From Eurosta solidaginis (Eukaryota > Arthropoda > Insecta > Diptera > Tephritidae), in the NCBI RefSeq assembly GCF_040869045.1, contig NC_090324.1:54713346-54777345 (forward strand): a stretch of 64,000 nt of DNA, given 5' to 3'. The stretch's first letter is position 1. Every line of letters starts with the position of its first letter. Below the pieces are notes generated by a model. That model ran no database searches, was not told where the DNA came from, and saw nothing but the letters and a program-made list of their open reading frames with translations. Positions 30,065-43,186 of the stretch are shown here, one piece after another. The position numbers were made by a program, and so were the translations under genes.

Positions 30065-31218
30065 GTGCACCAGGTTAGGTTAGATTAGAATAAGAGGGCG
30101 TGCATGAGTGTTACCCACACTTCCACTCGGAGACATTTTTGTCCATTGTGAGTGCCCTCAGTAAGTACAGGGTGGAGGAAAATTCGTTTAGCCCCATTAC
30201 ATTTACTGGTCCTCGACGAACCACTTGCTTTCTCTGATGAACCGAAGAAGAAGCGAGACGAGAAATCTGAGCCTTCTTCTTTGAAGCGCCGGACATCGGC
30301 AGAGAAAGTGGTAGATCGAATCCTCTTCCTCCTCATCCTGACAGCTTCTGCAGAGGGAGATTGTTGGTATTCGCCACCGTCGGAGCATTGGTGCGATAGC
30401 ACAATGACCTGTGATTGCACACGTAAGTACCCTCACCGCAGATTTGTTCAGTTTGAGAAGGAAGCTGGTGCCTTTCCTATCCAAGCATGGCCATAAGAGC
30501 CTTGAGACTTCGCAGTCAACCCTATTGGTCCATAGCTAGTCCGTTGCCCTATTCTCATATTCGTCGATACTCCCTAGGAGATAACTCAGCGGCGGTCGGA
30601 CGGAGCTGTCCACCCCACTTATGTCTAAGTCGGAACCTTTCCTAGCCATCTAATCCGCGAGTTCATTCGCTTCAAAGCCGCTGTGCCCAGGGACCCAGCA
30701 AAGGGAGATATTGAGATGACTTTTATAAGCCGGAGAGGCTCTACACCTCCGCACGATGTCCGATTTTATCATGTTGAACTCTAATGCCCTTAAGGTGGCT
30801 TGGCTGTCAACAAAGATTGTTACGTCGGTGTTGGAGACCGCACTATCTTGGAGCAGTTTTGCCGCTCTGTCTATAGCATAGACCTCGGCTTGGAATACAC
30901 TGCATGCGTCAGGAAGTCGGAATGATTGGCTTAACTGTAGATGTGTTGAGTACACCCCAGCTCCAGTTCCCTTTTCCATTTTCGAGCCGTCGGGGTATAT
31001 TGTGATGCTCCTGCCGTGGTCTAGGCCTACTTCCCATTCCTCCTTTGAGGGATATCGTATGTTCGTCACCTGGAAGTCCAAAACCCCTGTGATGTGGTCC
31101 GTTTTGGATGTTAGGTCGGTTATTATTCCGTTTAATTGTCCCTTCGTCATATCCTCCAGAATCGTCGCGTGTCCGTGCTTAGCTGTTTTTCAGATGTTGG
31201 ATTCTCTTAGTCGTAGAA
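30065..31218 (-). mobile_element. LINE-2 (RNase H-bearing non-LTR element), copy A, cut at the duplication junction
   Basis: Contains the 3' part of ORF2 and the 3' end near aatctaacctaacctggtgcac (30065-30085). The upstream part is cut off at 31218 by the duplication junction and survives only in copy B (39505-42100). RNase H after the RT places it in the I/LOA/R1-like group; the exact clade is not determined. Confidence 0.82.
30085..31150 (-). pseudogene. LINE-2 RNase H and C-terminal domain, copy A
   Basis: 31150-30650 holds RNase H with all catalytic positions visible: TIYPDGSK (Asp), FQAEVYAI (Glu), IFVDSQATL (Asp), WVPGHSGFEANELAD (His, Asp). A TAG follows ELAD where the family continues, and it is shared with copy B. 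Downstream 30484-30203 has MLRRWRIP and a Cys/His cluster (CRSCQDEEEE, YHFLCRCPAL). A one-base difference from copy B near 30195 shifts the frame. Confidence 0.85.
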
Positions 31219-31223
31219 GCGCT
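31219..31223. other. Junction of the tandem segmental duplication
   Basis: LINE-2 sequence ends at cttagtcgtaga and LINE-1w sequence begins at tgatttgtgttt, separated by agcgc. Two unrelated coding sequences on opposite strands meet here, which only a rearrangement explains. Confidence 0.85.
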
Positions 31224-32256
31224 GATTTGTGTTTATTTATCTAGTCGTTTTGGTCTTGTTGATGATTTGAGTTACAAAATAAATAGCGACTTGTCTGCTA
31301 TTGCGAAATGGGCTTGTGAAAACCGTCTGTGCTTGAATGCCAAAAAGTCATATGTTCTGCCTATAAGCCATAGTGTTGTGCATACTGAAGATTTTACAAA
31401 ACTGTTCGTTGGTGAAAACGTGCTTTCGTTTACTAGCAAAATAAAAAATCTGGGCTTTGTGATTAACTCAAAATTAAAGTGTCGTCCATGTAAATAAAGT
31501 TGTGAGTAATGTTTATTCTGTTTTACGTAGAGTGAGAATTTCTGATTCGTTTACTCCCCTAGAGACTAGGAAAAAACTAGCTATGCCTTCCACACATAAC
31601 GTACTCAGAGCTCGTTTACAGTCAACTTGACTCTGCTTCGTCCTATAAAATTGATGCTACTTTTAACAACGTCACACGTTATGTTTACGGCCTACAAAAA
31701 TATGATCATATATCTCCATGGAAGCGCAAAGTTCTCGGGTGCAGTATTTTTGAGTATATAGCAGCGCGAAATTGTATATACATTTACAAACTCATTGAAT
31801 TTCAAACACCAAAGTATCTTTTTGAGAAACTTAAATTTTCCAAGTTTGATAGACATCGCAAATTGATCATTCCCAGATATTTCTACTTGTGCTCTTCGAG
31901 GCTATTCTTTATCCATGCTGTAAGGCTCTGGAATTCTATCCCAAATTCTCTTAAGGGTGTGTTTTGTAGGAACAACTACAGAAAGGTGATTCATGACTAC
32001 TTCAGTTCAGTGAGCTTAATGTGATTGTGATAAAACTTAATACTCTTCCTTGTATTTCCACCTTTCTTTCTTTCTTTTACCAACAAAACTTTCTATTCGT
32101 TAAATTTATAATTATTGTTAGTATTTGTCTTATAAGAATTTAGGCTTAATTGTTAATTATTTTGCAATGTATAATCGTTGATGTGCTATAAAAGAATCTG
32201 TCTTACAGTCACAACCACTTTTTTTAAATAAATTGAAATTGAAATTGAATATCTTC
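31224..32256 (+). pseudogene. LINE-1w 3' fragment, copy B
   Basis: Starts after the YADD codons with LSYKINSDLSAIAKWACEN and runs through LGFVINSKLK to the 3' end with one more attgaa unit than copy A. There is no endonuclease or catalytic RT part. Confidence 0.88.
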
Positions 32257-32720
32257 AACGACTGCCAAATTACAGCTTGCAAAGCTTTTAAATTACCTTT
32301 TTTTTAAATTGGGCGGTGCCACGCCCAGTGTCCAAAATTATACTAATTTTCTATTCTCCTTTTTGTTATAAGGTCAACCCACCTACCAAGTTCCATCGCT
32401 TTATCCGTCCTTGGTAATGAATTATCGCAGTTTTCGGTTTTTCGAAATTTTCGATATCGAAAAAGTGGGCGTGTTTATTGTTCGATTTCGTTCATTTTAA
32501 ATAGCGATCTGAGGTTAGAGCCCAGGAACGTACATACCAAATTTCATCAAGATACCTCAAAATTTGCTCAAGTTATCATGTTTACGGACGGACGGACATG
32601 ACTAAATGAATTTTTTTTCCTCCCAGATCATTTTGATATATAGAAGTCTATCTCGATTAGTTTATGCCATTACAGTGTACCGTTATGCGAAAAAAATTAA
32701 TATACTCTGTGAGCTCTGCT
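32257..32720 (-). mobile_element. Helentron-type element II end fragment, copy B
   Basis: Equivalent of 20258-20690, with the extra 30 bp block after the GTCC tract that A has lost. It ends with gagctctgctcagctgag. Confidence 0.75.
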
Positions 32721-33136
32721 CAGCTGAGTACAAAAATGTCAGCTATGTTCCTTTTTCCATATTTCCGTGTTGAGAAGGCGCTCCCGCGCTGAGTCCAGGA
32801 CCACTTTAAATTATGTTTCTGCTTGCTCTTCTTTGTATTATAACATGGCCCTTTGGATGTCACCTTCTTGACCAAAAAGGTGCGCTCGAACCGTTAACTA
32901 ATGGTGGTAATAAAATGAAGCCGTCGTTCCTGGCTTAGACCTGAAATAAAATATAACATTTTGATTAAATCCATTAGTCATTTTGTAAATATATGGCAAA
33001 TCATTGTTGTTTTGTGATTTCAAAGTAACTTTATGTTGGGTTATTCGAATTTGTTATATCGTTTTTTGTTTTTACATCGGGATATGTATGCAGGTTTTCA
33101 GTCTAGATAATTTGAGTAAATTTATTTCATCTTAAA
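32721..33136. other. No gene seen (spacer in copy B)
   Basis: Duplicate of 20691-21092. Confidence 0.5.
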
Positions 33137-34295
33137 TCAATATACATATGTATATAAAAGAAAGTGGTGTTAGTTACACTATTTATAACTCAAGAACGGG
33201 TGAAACGATTTGGCTGAAAATTGGTGGAGAAATAGCATAGAACTAGGAGACGGACATAGGGAACTTTTTATCCCGTTCTGGCTAGGGTCTTGAGATCAAA
33301 ACGTGGACTTGGGTAATCCTGTGAAGTGTTTGTACAATATGGGTATCAAATGGAAGCTGTTTATGAGTACTTTAATACGGGGTATTTTTCGTACCCCTGA
33401 GTGACTAGGGTCACTATATATAGGCCAAAACGTGGGCCTGGGTACCCCTAGAATGTGTTTATACAATATGTATAACAAATGAAAGCTATTGACGAGTGCT
33501 TTAATACAGGGTAATTTGCATACCTATTTGTGATTAGGGTCTCGAGATATAGCCCAAAACGGGGCTCAGGGTAATACTAGGATGTGTTTTTACATTATGG
33601 GTACCAAATTGAAGCTGTTGATGAATGCTTTAGTACAGGGTAGTTTTTATACTTATTGGTGACTAGGGTCTAGAGATATATGCCGGGATCAGGGTAACAC
33701 TAGGATGTATTTTTACATTATGAGTATCAAATTGGAACTGTTGATGTGTGCATTAGTACAGAGTAAGTTTTATACCGCTGGGTGACTAGGGTCTCGACAT
33801 ATAGGCCAAAGTTTGCACCCGGATACCCATAGAATGTGTGTGTATTATGAATATCAAATGCAAGCTGTTGCTGAGAGCTTTAAAGTAATTTTCTTTGTGA
33901 TATTCGATTTTGTCGCATCAACCTGGCAAAACTGATAAATATGCATGCGAAACCGAAATAAATACATGAATTAATAATACCCACATACATATTTACATAC
34001 GTCCTATTCGATTTGCCTGAAATTTGGTATATACATTTGCCTATATTAGTATTTACGATCCTTTTTTCCGGGAAGTAGACCAGAGACGGACTGGGACTGG
34101 AATTAGGACTCGGAGTGGCACTGCGCCTGGAAAAGTGGGAAGGGGAAGGAGACTGAGAAATAGATAGAGTGAGACAAAGATAGAAATAGATGGAGCAAAA
34201 AATACAGAGGGAGGAGTGAATAAAAGGATTAAAAAAAGTGAATGTATGCAGATAGACCAAATTTAGGGCAGAACAATGTCTGCCGGTTCTGCTAG
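33137..34295 (+). mobile_element. Non-autonomous Helitron, copy B
   Basis: Same length (1,159 bp) and ends as copy A. One change in the terminal loop (tgccgg instead of tgacgg) leaves the hairpin intact. Confidence 0.75.
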
Positions 34296-35805
34296 TTTAT
34301 AATATATAATACTACGCAGTCCCCGCAAAAAAAAAAGTTTTCCCAAACATACCAAACATAAATTACTAAACCACTTAGTTTAAAAAATAAATGCGTTTAT
34401 TTGTACTTACTTCGACCGGGACAACATCCGATAACCGCCTGTATATATATATATATATATATATGTACATACATATATGGTAAAGAATAATTCACCTTTT
34501 ATTTTTTTTTTTGAGACTTTTTGCCTTGTAGCCACTCCAACTATTTATCACTAATGGCGATCGAAGTAGCTGAAACGTATTACCCGACAAGTCCTTGTTC
34601 GTCACATTTTCAATCAAAAGACGAAGAAAGTACACCATACATAGGTTTTAATTAAAAAGGTTATGGGTGATTCATTCGAATTATATAAGAAAAATGCTTA
34701 GCCTTATACCAAATCTAAATGACTTGGACCGTACGATCCATTATTATCGTCGGCTCATATATCTCGGAATGAGTTGGCGACTTAATAGTTTTTTTAAATA
34801 AGTGTATATAACAATTTTTTGCAAGTTTTACCATTGTGTTTAAAATGTACACAACCTCGTACCATACGAAAACTAACACTTTTTGATGAGAAAATATATT
34901 AGACAAATGAAATTTTTTTTATATGAGTACAATTAATTAGTCTCTTCATGGGACATGCTCAAACAAAAGGGAACAATTCAACGCATAAAAAGGGGTCAAA
35001 TCTGGCATTAGTCGCATACCGCTTTGTGCCTTATCCTAGATTAATCGAATTTTTTCCAGGGTATTCTTTGGCTCGAGCTGGATACATTATAAGCAAGTGG
35101 CCAGCGCCGGAGTTGAGTACTTTTGGAATTTCCATTTCTCCCTTATCTTGTACTCCAAAAAAATATCGTACATGACGATGATGGGTCAATTTTGCACAAT
35201 ATATAAAAGGAAACCTATTATAATTCAAATTTAAAATCAGTGTTTTTATTTAATAAACATAAAATTAATTTGTGAAATCTATATCTATAAATCTTATAAC
35301 ATAAAGTCGCTATATGTCGTTGTACGTACATCACTTCACACAGAATGCTCCGATTTTAAAACGCTTTTTTGCATTTGAAGGCTTTGCTACGTGAGATGGA
35401 TATTTTCAATATAATTTGAAGGTATATATATAGAGTCGTGGCAAATTGCCAAAATGTAGTAAAAAATCATAAAATTTTTGTTTACACAAATACAACTCAT
35501 AAAGGAAAATTCTACTTTGCAGTAAAACTTTGAAATATTTACCTTCGTTCTGCATCAAAAAAAAATACTTGATTCCTTTCTTATATCAGAAAAATTGTAA
35601 GATTTTTAACAAAAAATGCGTGCGTGTGATTTTTCGCTGTCAACTGTGCGCGAAAATTGATTTGAGTGGAACATGACGCATCACATACATACATACATAC
35701 ATAGCATTCGCTGCGTTATTTAACTTTGGGAGTACATTCATATGCATGGATGTATGTATGTATTTTCATATCAATTCAGCTTGACATATGTATGTACATA
35801 CATAT
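34296..35805. other. No gene seen; spacer with (TA)n at 34442-34464 and the empty PLE2 site
   Basis: Duplicate of 22252-26366 without PLE2. The pre-insertion site reads ataaaatttttg at about 35467-35478. Confidence 0.6.
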
Positions 35806-36327
35806 TGTGACGAATATTAGCATCACTAAGTGATACTAACATCACTAAGCGGTTGTTAAATGAAGGCACAACAACAATAAAGCAAGCTGTCACTCTTGTG
35901 TAATTAAACAAATAAATCATCATTTACGCACATACATACAAGGCGACGGAGAGATACTCACAAGCGCATGTAGTCCCCGGCCGAAGTGGTGCTCACATAT
36001 ACACACGCATATGGCTACAAACTAAAAATAGACATGTTTATGGCTGGTAACCAAGCATGAAGTTCGCGAAATTACTAGACTTTAAGAGAAATGGGTGAAC
36101 GAGGAAACCGAGGGTATAAAAGCCGCGCAAGCTGAGGCATGTCTATTCAGTTTGATTTAAGCACGATATTGGTTGTGAAGTATAAGTGTTATTTTGATGT
36201 ACTCTCAAAGTATGCTAATAAAGGCCATTTTGCATTAGTGAATATTGGAGTTACTTATACAACAGTTTAGCGATTCGAACATTAACAGAAGGTTTGGAAT
36301 AACCGGAATTTCGCAAAATTTGTTACA
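35806..36327 (+). repeat. 5' LTR of LTR-II, copy B
   Basis: TATAAAAG is kept at ~36115. The primer site follows at 36330. Confidence 0.92.
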
Positions 36328-36386
36328 ATTGGTGTCAGAAGAGGAATTGTTGAATAAATTCCGAAGATTTCGAATACAACTTGGAC

Positions 36387-37978
36387 ATGACAACGTTAAG
36401 TGAGTTAAGGATTCAGCAACTCAAAAAACAGTTGGAGAACCGTGGTTTGAATACAAACGGCAATAAGATCAAACTTCAAGCACGGCTACGATAGTTTATG
36501 GAGTCGGAATGAATCAATGTGGAAGAGTATGTCTTTCAACCTGATGGTGAAGAGGCAAGAATAAAAATGGAAGAGAAAAATGAAGCATCGCAGACAGTTA
36601 CGGGCACAGACTTGAACATAATATTGGCTGCATATCGGCACAAATGTCCGAAATGTTATCACAAATATCCACAAACGTGTCATCTCAACTGGAAAACGTG
36701 TCATCTCAACTGGAAGAACAAAAGACAAATATAAAACCTCCACTGGCAGAACAGAAGACATGTATGGCATCCCAACTGGAATCGCAGGAGACACGCATAA
36801 CATCGAAGATTGAAGCACAAGAAACGCGTATTTCAGAAACGTCGACACAGATTACATCAAAGATGGAAAAACATCTGAAAGAATAAGAGACACGCATAAC
36901 AGTACAACCCGAAGCGCAAGACTTGCGTATATAATCAAAACTCGAAGTGCATATGGACGAGAAAATAACGCAGTTTGAGGAAAAAATCGAGGCCGAGGTG
37001 GATGCTTTGAGAGGTCGTATACAGGAGCTGCAACTAAATCGCCCAGCTATTTCAGCAAGCAATACGAAGGTAAAAACTAAATCTTCTGACGGTTCTGTTC
37101 CTTTCCAGGTATTTAAGATTCAATTCGAGAAGACGTCAGCAGCAACTGGAATACTGAAGATAAATTTGCTGCGCTGTTCGTCGCATTGAAAGTACCTGCA
37201 GCTGAAATCTTACAGACCATTCCAGAGGGAGGACGAAACATTGATGGGCGCTCTAGAAAGGCGATACCGAAGCGAACACAGGAAGCAAATACACCAAATA
37301 GATTTGCAAAGCCGTTACGAAAAAGCTAATGAGGCTTTGCAGGAGTTTGCTTCGGATGTTGAAAGGTTGACCCATTTGGCAAATGCGGACGCACCCGTGG
37401 AATACACCGAAATGGTAAAAATTCAGAGCTTTATTAATGGAATACAGGATATCGGAACGAAGCGAGCGACATACGCAAACCCAAAACCTACATTCACAGA
37501 CATGGTATCACATGTTCTGATTCAGGAAACAACATCGCTTCTTTGTAAGGCAGCGTTCAAAGCACGCCGTGTGGAGGTAGAAATGCCAGAATGGGTGAAC
37601 ACAATATTGGAGGCACTGAAAGGATCGCAAAAGCGGAGTGAAAGAGTTACAAAATGCTTCAAATGCTGGAAGCCAGGTCACATTGCACGTCATTGCGATC
37701 TTCATCCTGGTGGTTTCAATAGCATGGGTGGTCTAAGAACAGAGCTGGAGGAGATGAGCAAGAGCGAGTCAGGTGTAAAGATCGAGAGCTAGCTCGAGCT
37801 ATTGAATGTCCTATGATATCTGTATCGCAAATTGGAAGGAAATCAAGCAGTCCTACCATCAGAGGAAATGTGGATGGCAAAGAACTTGTACTGACTTTAG
37901 ATACGGGCGCATCTCATTCCTTAATCCGATCTGACTTGGTCAGTAGGAGAGTAAAGCCAATACCTGGAGCAAGGTAGC
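36387..37978 (+). pseudogene. LTR-II Gag-protease, copy B
   Basis: Same domains and shared stops as copy A. Its own damage: a one-base loss near 36628 shifts the coiled-coil frame; a stop replaces Gln after KHLKE (~36885); a small deletion near 37140 shifts the capsid; and the knuckle reads CFKCWKPGHIARHC (Trp for Gly). VDTGASH is now LDTGASH at ~37900. Confidence 0.88.
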
Positions 37979-38816
37979 GTACGGTCACTGGCGAGTATAA
38001 CTGAATCCAGGGAGAAGTGATATGTGAATTCCTAATTGGAAAGGTCATGGTTCCACACAAATTCGTTGTGGCAGAGATTGTTGATGAAGTCATATTGGGA
38101 GTGGACTTCTTAGTTGGCCATGGCATCATGATCGACATGCAAAGAAGGAATATTCGTTATAAGAACCAGGCTGTACCACTAAACTTCAGTTTGGAGAAAA
38201 GGTTCAGCAGTAAGCGATTGCTGGTGGAGGAGATTCGACAAAGACACCCAAAGTCAAAGGCAGTGGATCGGGCAAATGTTGATGGAACGAAGGGGCCAAA
38301 CAAAGCAAAATCAAAGATACCTGCGAGAGAAACACTGGCATTGACAAACCCAAATGGACGCACTAAGCCGAAGGAAAGAATTTCCCAGAAAGAATGCAAG
38401 GCCGGTTTCAAGCCAGGGCGCACTACGATTGTGAACCATCAAGACGATACTGATGATGCAAAGTCAATCCGTCAAGATCAAGCTCTGCGAAGTAGTTCAT
38501 TGGCTAAAGAACAGAGTGTGGGGGAACGGTCCAGATAGAATAGTAGGATGAAACACAAGTACGACAAGAACAATAATTCGGAAAGTTTCCTCGAGGGAGA
38601 TTTGGTACTGCTATACAACCCTCACCGGCGGAAAGGCGTTCCACCCAAATTTTGGTGCAGTTGGGAAGACCCGTACAAAGTTGTGAAGACGATAAATGAT
38701 ACCATCTACCGCATTAAAACCAATGGGAAACTACGAAGTAGAAGGGTGGTCTGTTTAGAGAGGTTAGCAGCGGTTAGATCGATAGATTTGTCTGATCGGG
38801 ACGATCAGACTCAGGT
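37979..38816 (+). pseudogene. LTR-II protease end, linker and integrase tail, copy B
   Basis: 38017-38538 (EVILGVDFLVGHGI plus basic linker) and 38548-38853 (SFLEGDLVLLYNPHRRKG, WEDPYKVVKTIND, with Asp for Gly in the GPY motif). The terminal stop is changed to CAG here and to AAG in A, two independent losses. Confidence 0.88.
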
Positions 38817-38825
38817 GGAGGGCAC

Positions 38826-39347
38826 TGTGACGAATATTAGCATCACTAGGTGATACTAACATCACTAAGCGGTTGTTAAATGAAGGCACAGCAACAATAA
38901 AGAAAGCTGCCAATTTTGTGTACGTAAACAAATCAATCATCATTTATGCACATACATACATACAAGACGACGGAGAGATACTCATAAGCGCATGTAGTCA
39001 TCGGCCGAAGTGGTGGTCACATATATACACGCATATGGCTAACTACAAATATACATGTAATTGGCTGGTAACCAAGCATGAAGTTTGCGAAATCACTAGA
39101 CCTTAGGAGAATTGGGTGAACGAGGAACAGAGAGCATAAAAGCAGCGCAAGCTGAGGCTTGCCTATTCAGTTTGATTAAAGCACGCTATTGGTTGTGAAG
39201 TATAAGTGTTATTGTGAAGTACTCTCAAAGTAGGCTAATAAAGACCATTTTTCATTATTGAATATTGGAGTTATTTATTCAACAGTTTAGTGATTCGAAC
39301 ATTAGCAGAAGGTTTGGAATAAGTGAAATTTCCCTAAACTCGTTACA
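38826..39347 (+). repeat. 3' LTR of LTR-II, copy B
   Basis: Nearly identical to the 3' LTR of copy A, as expected if both descend from one insertion. Confidence 0.92.
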
Positions 39348-39504
39348 ATATTTATGCGTGTTGCCAAGTTAATGCAACATAAATGGTTAAGAATGCGCAC
39401 ATCTTTTGAAAAATAGTATTTCGTTAAAAATGTTGAACATTTTCTTAAAATTCTTAAACAAAGTTTTTATTTTTTGGTATTTTTGCATGTATGTATATAC
39501 TAAT

Positions 39505-42100
39505 ATTTGTGCACCAGGTTAGGTTAGATTAGATTAAGAGGGCGTGCATGAGTGTTACCCACACTTCCACTCGGAGACATTTTTGTCCATTGTGAGTGCC
39601 CTCAGTAAGTACAGGGTGGAGGAAAATTCGTTTAGCCCCATTACGTTTTACTGGTCCTCGACGAACCACTTGCTTTCTCTGATGGACCGAAGAAGGAGCG
39701 AGACGAGAAATCTGAGCCTTCTTCTTTGAAGCGCCGGACATCGGCAGAGAAAGTGGTAGATCGAATCCTCTTCCTCCTCATTCTGACAGCTTCTGCAGAG
39801 GGAGATTGTTGGTATTCGCCACCGTCGGAGCATTGGTGCGATAGCACAATGACCTGTGATTGCACACGTAAGTACCCTCACCGCAGATTTGTTCAGTTTG
39901 AGAAGGAAGCTGGTGCCTTTCCTATCCAAGCATGGCCATAAGAGCCTTGAGACTTCGCAGTCAACCCTATTGGTCCATAGCTAGTCCGTTGCCCTATTCT
40001 CATATTCGTCGATACTCCCTAGGAGATAACTCAGCGGCGGTCGGACGGAGCTGTCCACCCCACTTATGTCTAAGTCGGAACCTTTCCTAGCCATCTAATC
40101 CGCGAGTTCATTCGCTTCAAAGCCGCTGTGCCCAGGGACCCAGCAAAGGGAGATATTGAGATGACTTTTATAAGCCGGAGAGGCTCTACACCTCCGCACG
40201 ATGTCCGATTTTATCATGTTGAACTCTAATGCCCTTAAGGTGGCTTGGCTGTCAACAAAGATTGTTACGTCGGTGTTGGAGACCGCACTATCTTGGAGCA
40301 GTTTTGCCGCTCTGTCTATAGCATAGACCTCGGCTTGGAATACACTGCATGCGTCAGGAAGTCGGAATGATTGGCTTAACTGTAGATGTGTTGAGTACAC
40401 CCCAGCTCCAGTTCCCTTTTCCATTTTCGAGCCGTCGGGGTATATTGTGATGCTCCTGCCCTGGTCTAGGCCTACTTCCCATTCCTCCTTTGAGGGATAT
40501 CGTATGTTCTTCACCTGGAAGTCCAAACCCCTGTGATGTGGTCTGTTTTGGATTTTAGGTCGGTTATTATTCCGTTTAATTGTCCCTTCGTCATATCGTC
40601 CAGAATCGTCGCGTGTCCGTGCTTAGCTGTTTTTCAGATGTTGGATTCTCTTAGTCGTAGAGCCGTTCTAGCGGTTAATCCCTGCACGAGGACTTTTAGA
40701 GGCATCAAATCAAATATTACATTAATCGCTTACTGAGGTGTGCTACTCACGGCGCCTGATATTCCCAGACATGCCAGCCTTTGTATCTTCCCGATCTTCT
40801 GTTGATTACTCTCTAGCGCTTTCCACGAGACCAAAGCTCCATATGTTAGTATCGGTGGAATGACTGTGCTGTACATGCCATGAATGACATTTGGTGCCAG
40901 TCCCCAATTCCGCCCAAAGGCACTTATGCAGCTAGAGCTTTCCTTGATCTCATCTCAACGTTCCTTCTCCAGATTAATTTGGAATTGGGTATAATTCCAA
41001 GATATTTCGCTTCCGAAAATAGGTTTAACGTTGTGCCGTTTAACCTCAGTAAGTTAAATGACGGTATCTTTTTCTTTGTTGTGAACAGGACAGATTCGGT
41101 TTTTGTTGGATTTACCCCCAGCCAATTTTTCCTTGCCCAACGCGAAATGTCGCAAAGTGCCGATTCCATGAGTTCGCTGATAGTTGGCAAGAATTTACCT
41201 TTGATCAGAATCACTAAGTCATCGGCGTACCCATCTACTTTTCTTCCTTTTCTCCTACAGATTTCAAGAATTTCGTTGGTCACCAGTATCCAGAGAAGAG
41301 GCAATATCATACTGCCTTGGGGGTGCCTCTGGTGGTCATTTTGCCAATAGAACCAGTCCCTAAAGTCGCGTTACAACTCTACACCTGAGCATAGGATCGA
41401 TCCATGCAACTATAGAGCTTTGGGTTCCATATCGTGTAAGAGACTTGCAGATGGCATCCGTCTACACGTTTTCAAAGCTCCCTCAATGTCGAGGAAAGTT
41501 GCTAGCGCGTACTCTTTGCAGTTCAGTGAGTTCTCGATGGCACTAACTGTTTTATGGAGGCACTTTCAACTGATTTGCCTTTTTGGTATGCGTTCTGAGC
41601 TGCATCCATCTGCCAGAGATTGGCACTGCTTCCAATATGTCGATCGATAAGTTTCTCCAGTGTTTAATGATAAAAGAGGAGAGACTTATTGGTCTAAAGT
41701 CTTTGGCTTTCGAGTGGTTAAGTTCTCCTGCTTTAGCAATGAAAACCACCCGTATATTTCCTCAGGCTTCGGGTCCATATCCATCTTATAGGCATCTTGA
41801 GAAGATGTCGTTTAGATGTGGTATCAATTTGTCACAAGCGGCTTGTAACATAGCCGGTATCATGCCATCCGGTCCCGCCGATTTGTAGTGTTCGAATGAT
41901 TTTATAGCATATGATATTTTATCCCGGTCAACGATGTCCGTGACGGAGGTTTCCGGAGGGTATGCGCGGTTTTCTGGCATCGTCGTGCCGGTCGTATCCG
42001 TGTTTGTCGTCGCCAAGTTCTCACAGTATTGTTCCCATGATACCTTTTTGCCTTCCTGATGCAGTTTTGTATTTTTTAAAGCTACATCTGTAGGCATCCC
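39505..42100 (-). mobile_element. LINE-2, copy B with upstream RT part, 5' truncated
   Basis: Continuous minus-strand element from ~42100 to the 3' end near 39510. Only this copy has the RT. The 5' side stops near 42100 where PLE3-associated sequence begins. No endonuclease is present. Confidence 0.85.
39529..42097 (-). pseudogene. LINE-2 ORF2: RT, RNase H, C-terminal Cys/His domain
   Basis: In order: 42097-41786 pre-RT and finger region (ISYAIKSFEHYKSAGPDGMI); 41749-41552 (VFIAKAGELNHSKAKDFRPIS); 41310-40924 palm (ILPLLWILVTNEIL, VDGYADDLVIL); then after a break RNase H 40526-40095 (IYPDGSK, FQAEVYAI, FVDSQATL, WVPGHSGFEAN); then 39929-39648 (CRSCQNEEEE, FLCRCPAL). Each part is in a different frame from its neighbour. 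RT motif C is intact as YADD. Confidence 0.87.
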
Positions 42101-42204
42101 AGTTGTAACGACAGCCTTAGAAATTTAGAAAGAATATTGTTGTTATCGCGCAACGGGCTATATGCAGAGATGTGTATACAACGGCATTTGCATTACATGC
42201 ATTA

Positions 42205-42933
42205 CACCAATTTCTTTTCATCACAACCTTTAAGTATAAATTAAATACCGCCAAAAATTGTATACATAAAGTACTGACCATCAGCAATCAATGTTTTCAT
42301 AACGCTAATATAGAACAAATCAAAATGACGCTAAGAAGTAACAATTATCCCATTAAATTAATATGTAATCTAATTGACCGTAAACAACAAGAATTAATAA
42401 ATATTTCCACACAAACCACAACTAAAGAGTCGCCGAATGAGCCAAAACAATATTTTAGTACGACCTATATTCCCAGGCTCTCAGCAAATCTAGCACAACA
42501 CATAACAAGAAACCCTAAAGTAACACTGGCTTACAAATCTAACCACACTCTATCAACATTCTTTACAAAAACAAAAAGCCCGATCGACATACAACAACAA
42601 AGTAACGTGGTATACCAAATAGAGTGCAAAGGAAATGAAACTGAACATTGCAAGAAAATATATATTGGCACTACGAAGAGGGCGCTAAACGCACGACTTG
42701 CAGAGCACCAAGCCGATATCAACAAAGAAAAACACAGCACGGCGTTATCACAGCACGCGGTAACCAAAAAACACACAGTAGATTTCACAACAACAAAAAT
42801 AATAGACAAAGAGACGAGAGAAAGAACAAGGTACACACTCGAGAGCCTAAGAATAATGCAAAACAGAGAAAAGGCAATGAACAAGAAAGAAGATACACAA
42901 GACATAGCCGCGACTTACTTGTTATGCCTATGA
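42205..42933 (+). pseudogene. PLE3 RT C-terminus and GIY-YIG endonuclease
   Basis: Open frame without stops, but 5' truncated: no RT catalytic motifs remain. It begins in FKYKLNTAKNCIHKVL, matching the post-RT region of PLE2. The endonuclease has VVYQIECKGN, KIYIGTTKRALNARLAEHQA and Cys/His pairs (EC, HC; SQHA, KKHT). The ORF ends IAATYLLCL, as in PLE2 and PLE4. Confidence 0.88.
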
Positions 42934-43186
42934 CACAGGTAATTAGTTTTAGTTTGACAAGTTTACCATATAGTGATGGTAGCATTTAATTTTTTTGTAA
43001 AGTAATAATAAAATCGTTTTTTAAATACCAATGTGAGTGAATATAAATAATTGTTTGTGAAGTAATATTTCATGTAAAATTCAAATTTATAATTGTGCAA
43101 AACTTTGTTTGAAACTATGTAATTTAGATCGTGTAATTTTATTTCTAATGTTGTTTTTGTATTTTGTTATAAACAAATATAGACCA

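Larger units (their letters stand above)
19234..31218 (+). repeat. Segmental duplication, copy A
   Basis: Direct tandem duplicate of 31224-40661. Order in both: LINE-1w 3' end, element II end, Helitron, AT-rich spacer, LTR-II element, LINE-2. A is longer only because it holds PLE2. The copies differ by scattered substitutions, (TA)n length and small indels. Five bases (31219-31223, agcgc) separate A from B. Confidence 0.9.
35806..39347 (+). mobile_element. LTR-II element, copy B
   Basis: LTRs at 35806-36327 and 38826-39347 (522 bp each), ATAT flanks at 35802-35805 and 39348-39351. It is the duplicate of the copy A element, with extra frameshifts of its own. Confidence 0.92.
31224..40661 (+). 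repeat. Segmental duplication, copy B
   Basis: Matches copy A from 19234. It lacks PLE2 (empty site at ~35446-35495) and contains a segment near 32610 (cggacatgactaaatgaa...) that is deleted in A. Its right end at 40661 passes straight into the rest of LINE-2, so B keeps the ancestral right flank and A the ancestral left flank. Confidence 0.9.

Noticed and set aside
30152..30496. 114 aa plus-strand ORF (and the one at 39726-39941)
   Set aside because: Antisense of the LINE-2 C-terminal domain.
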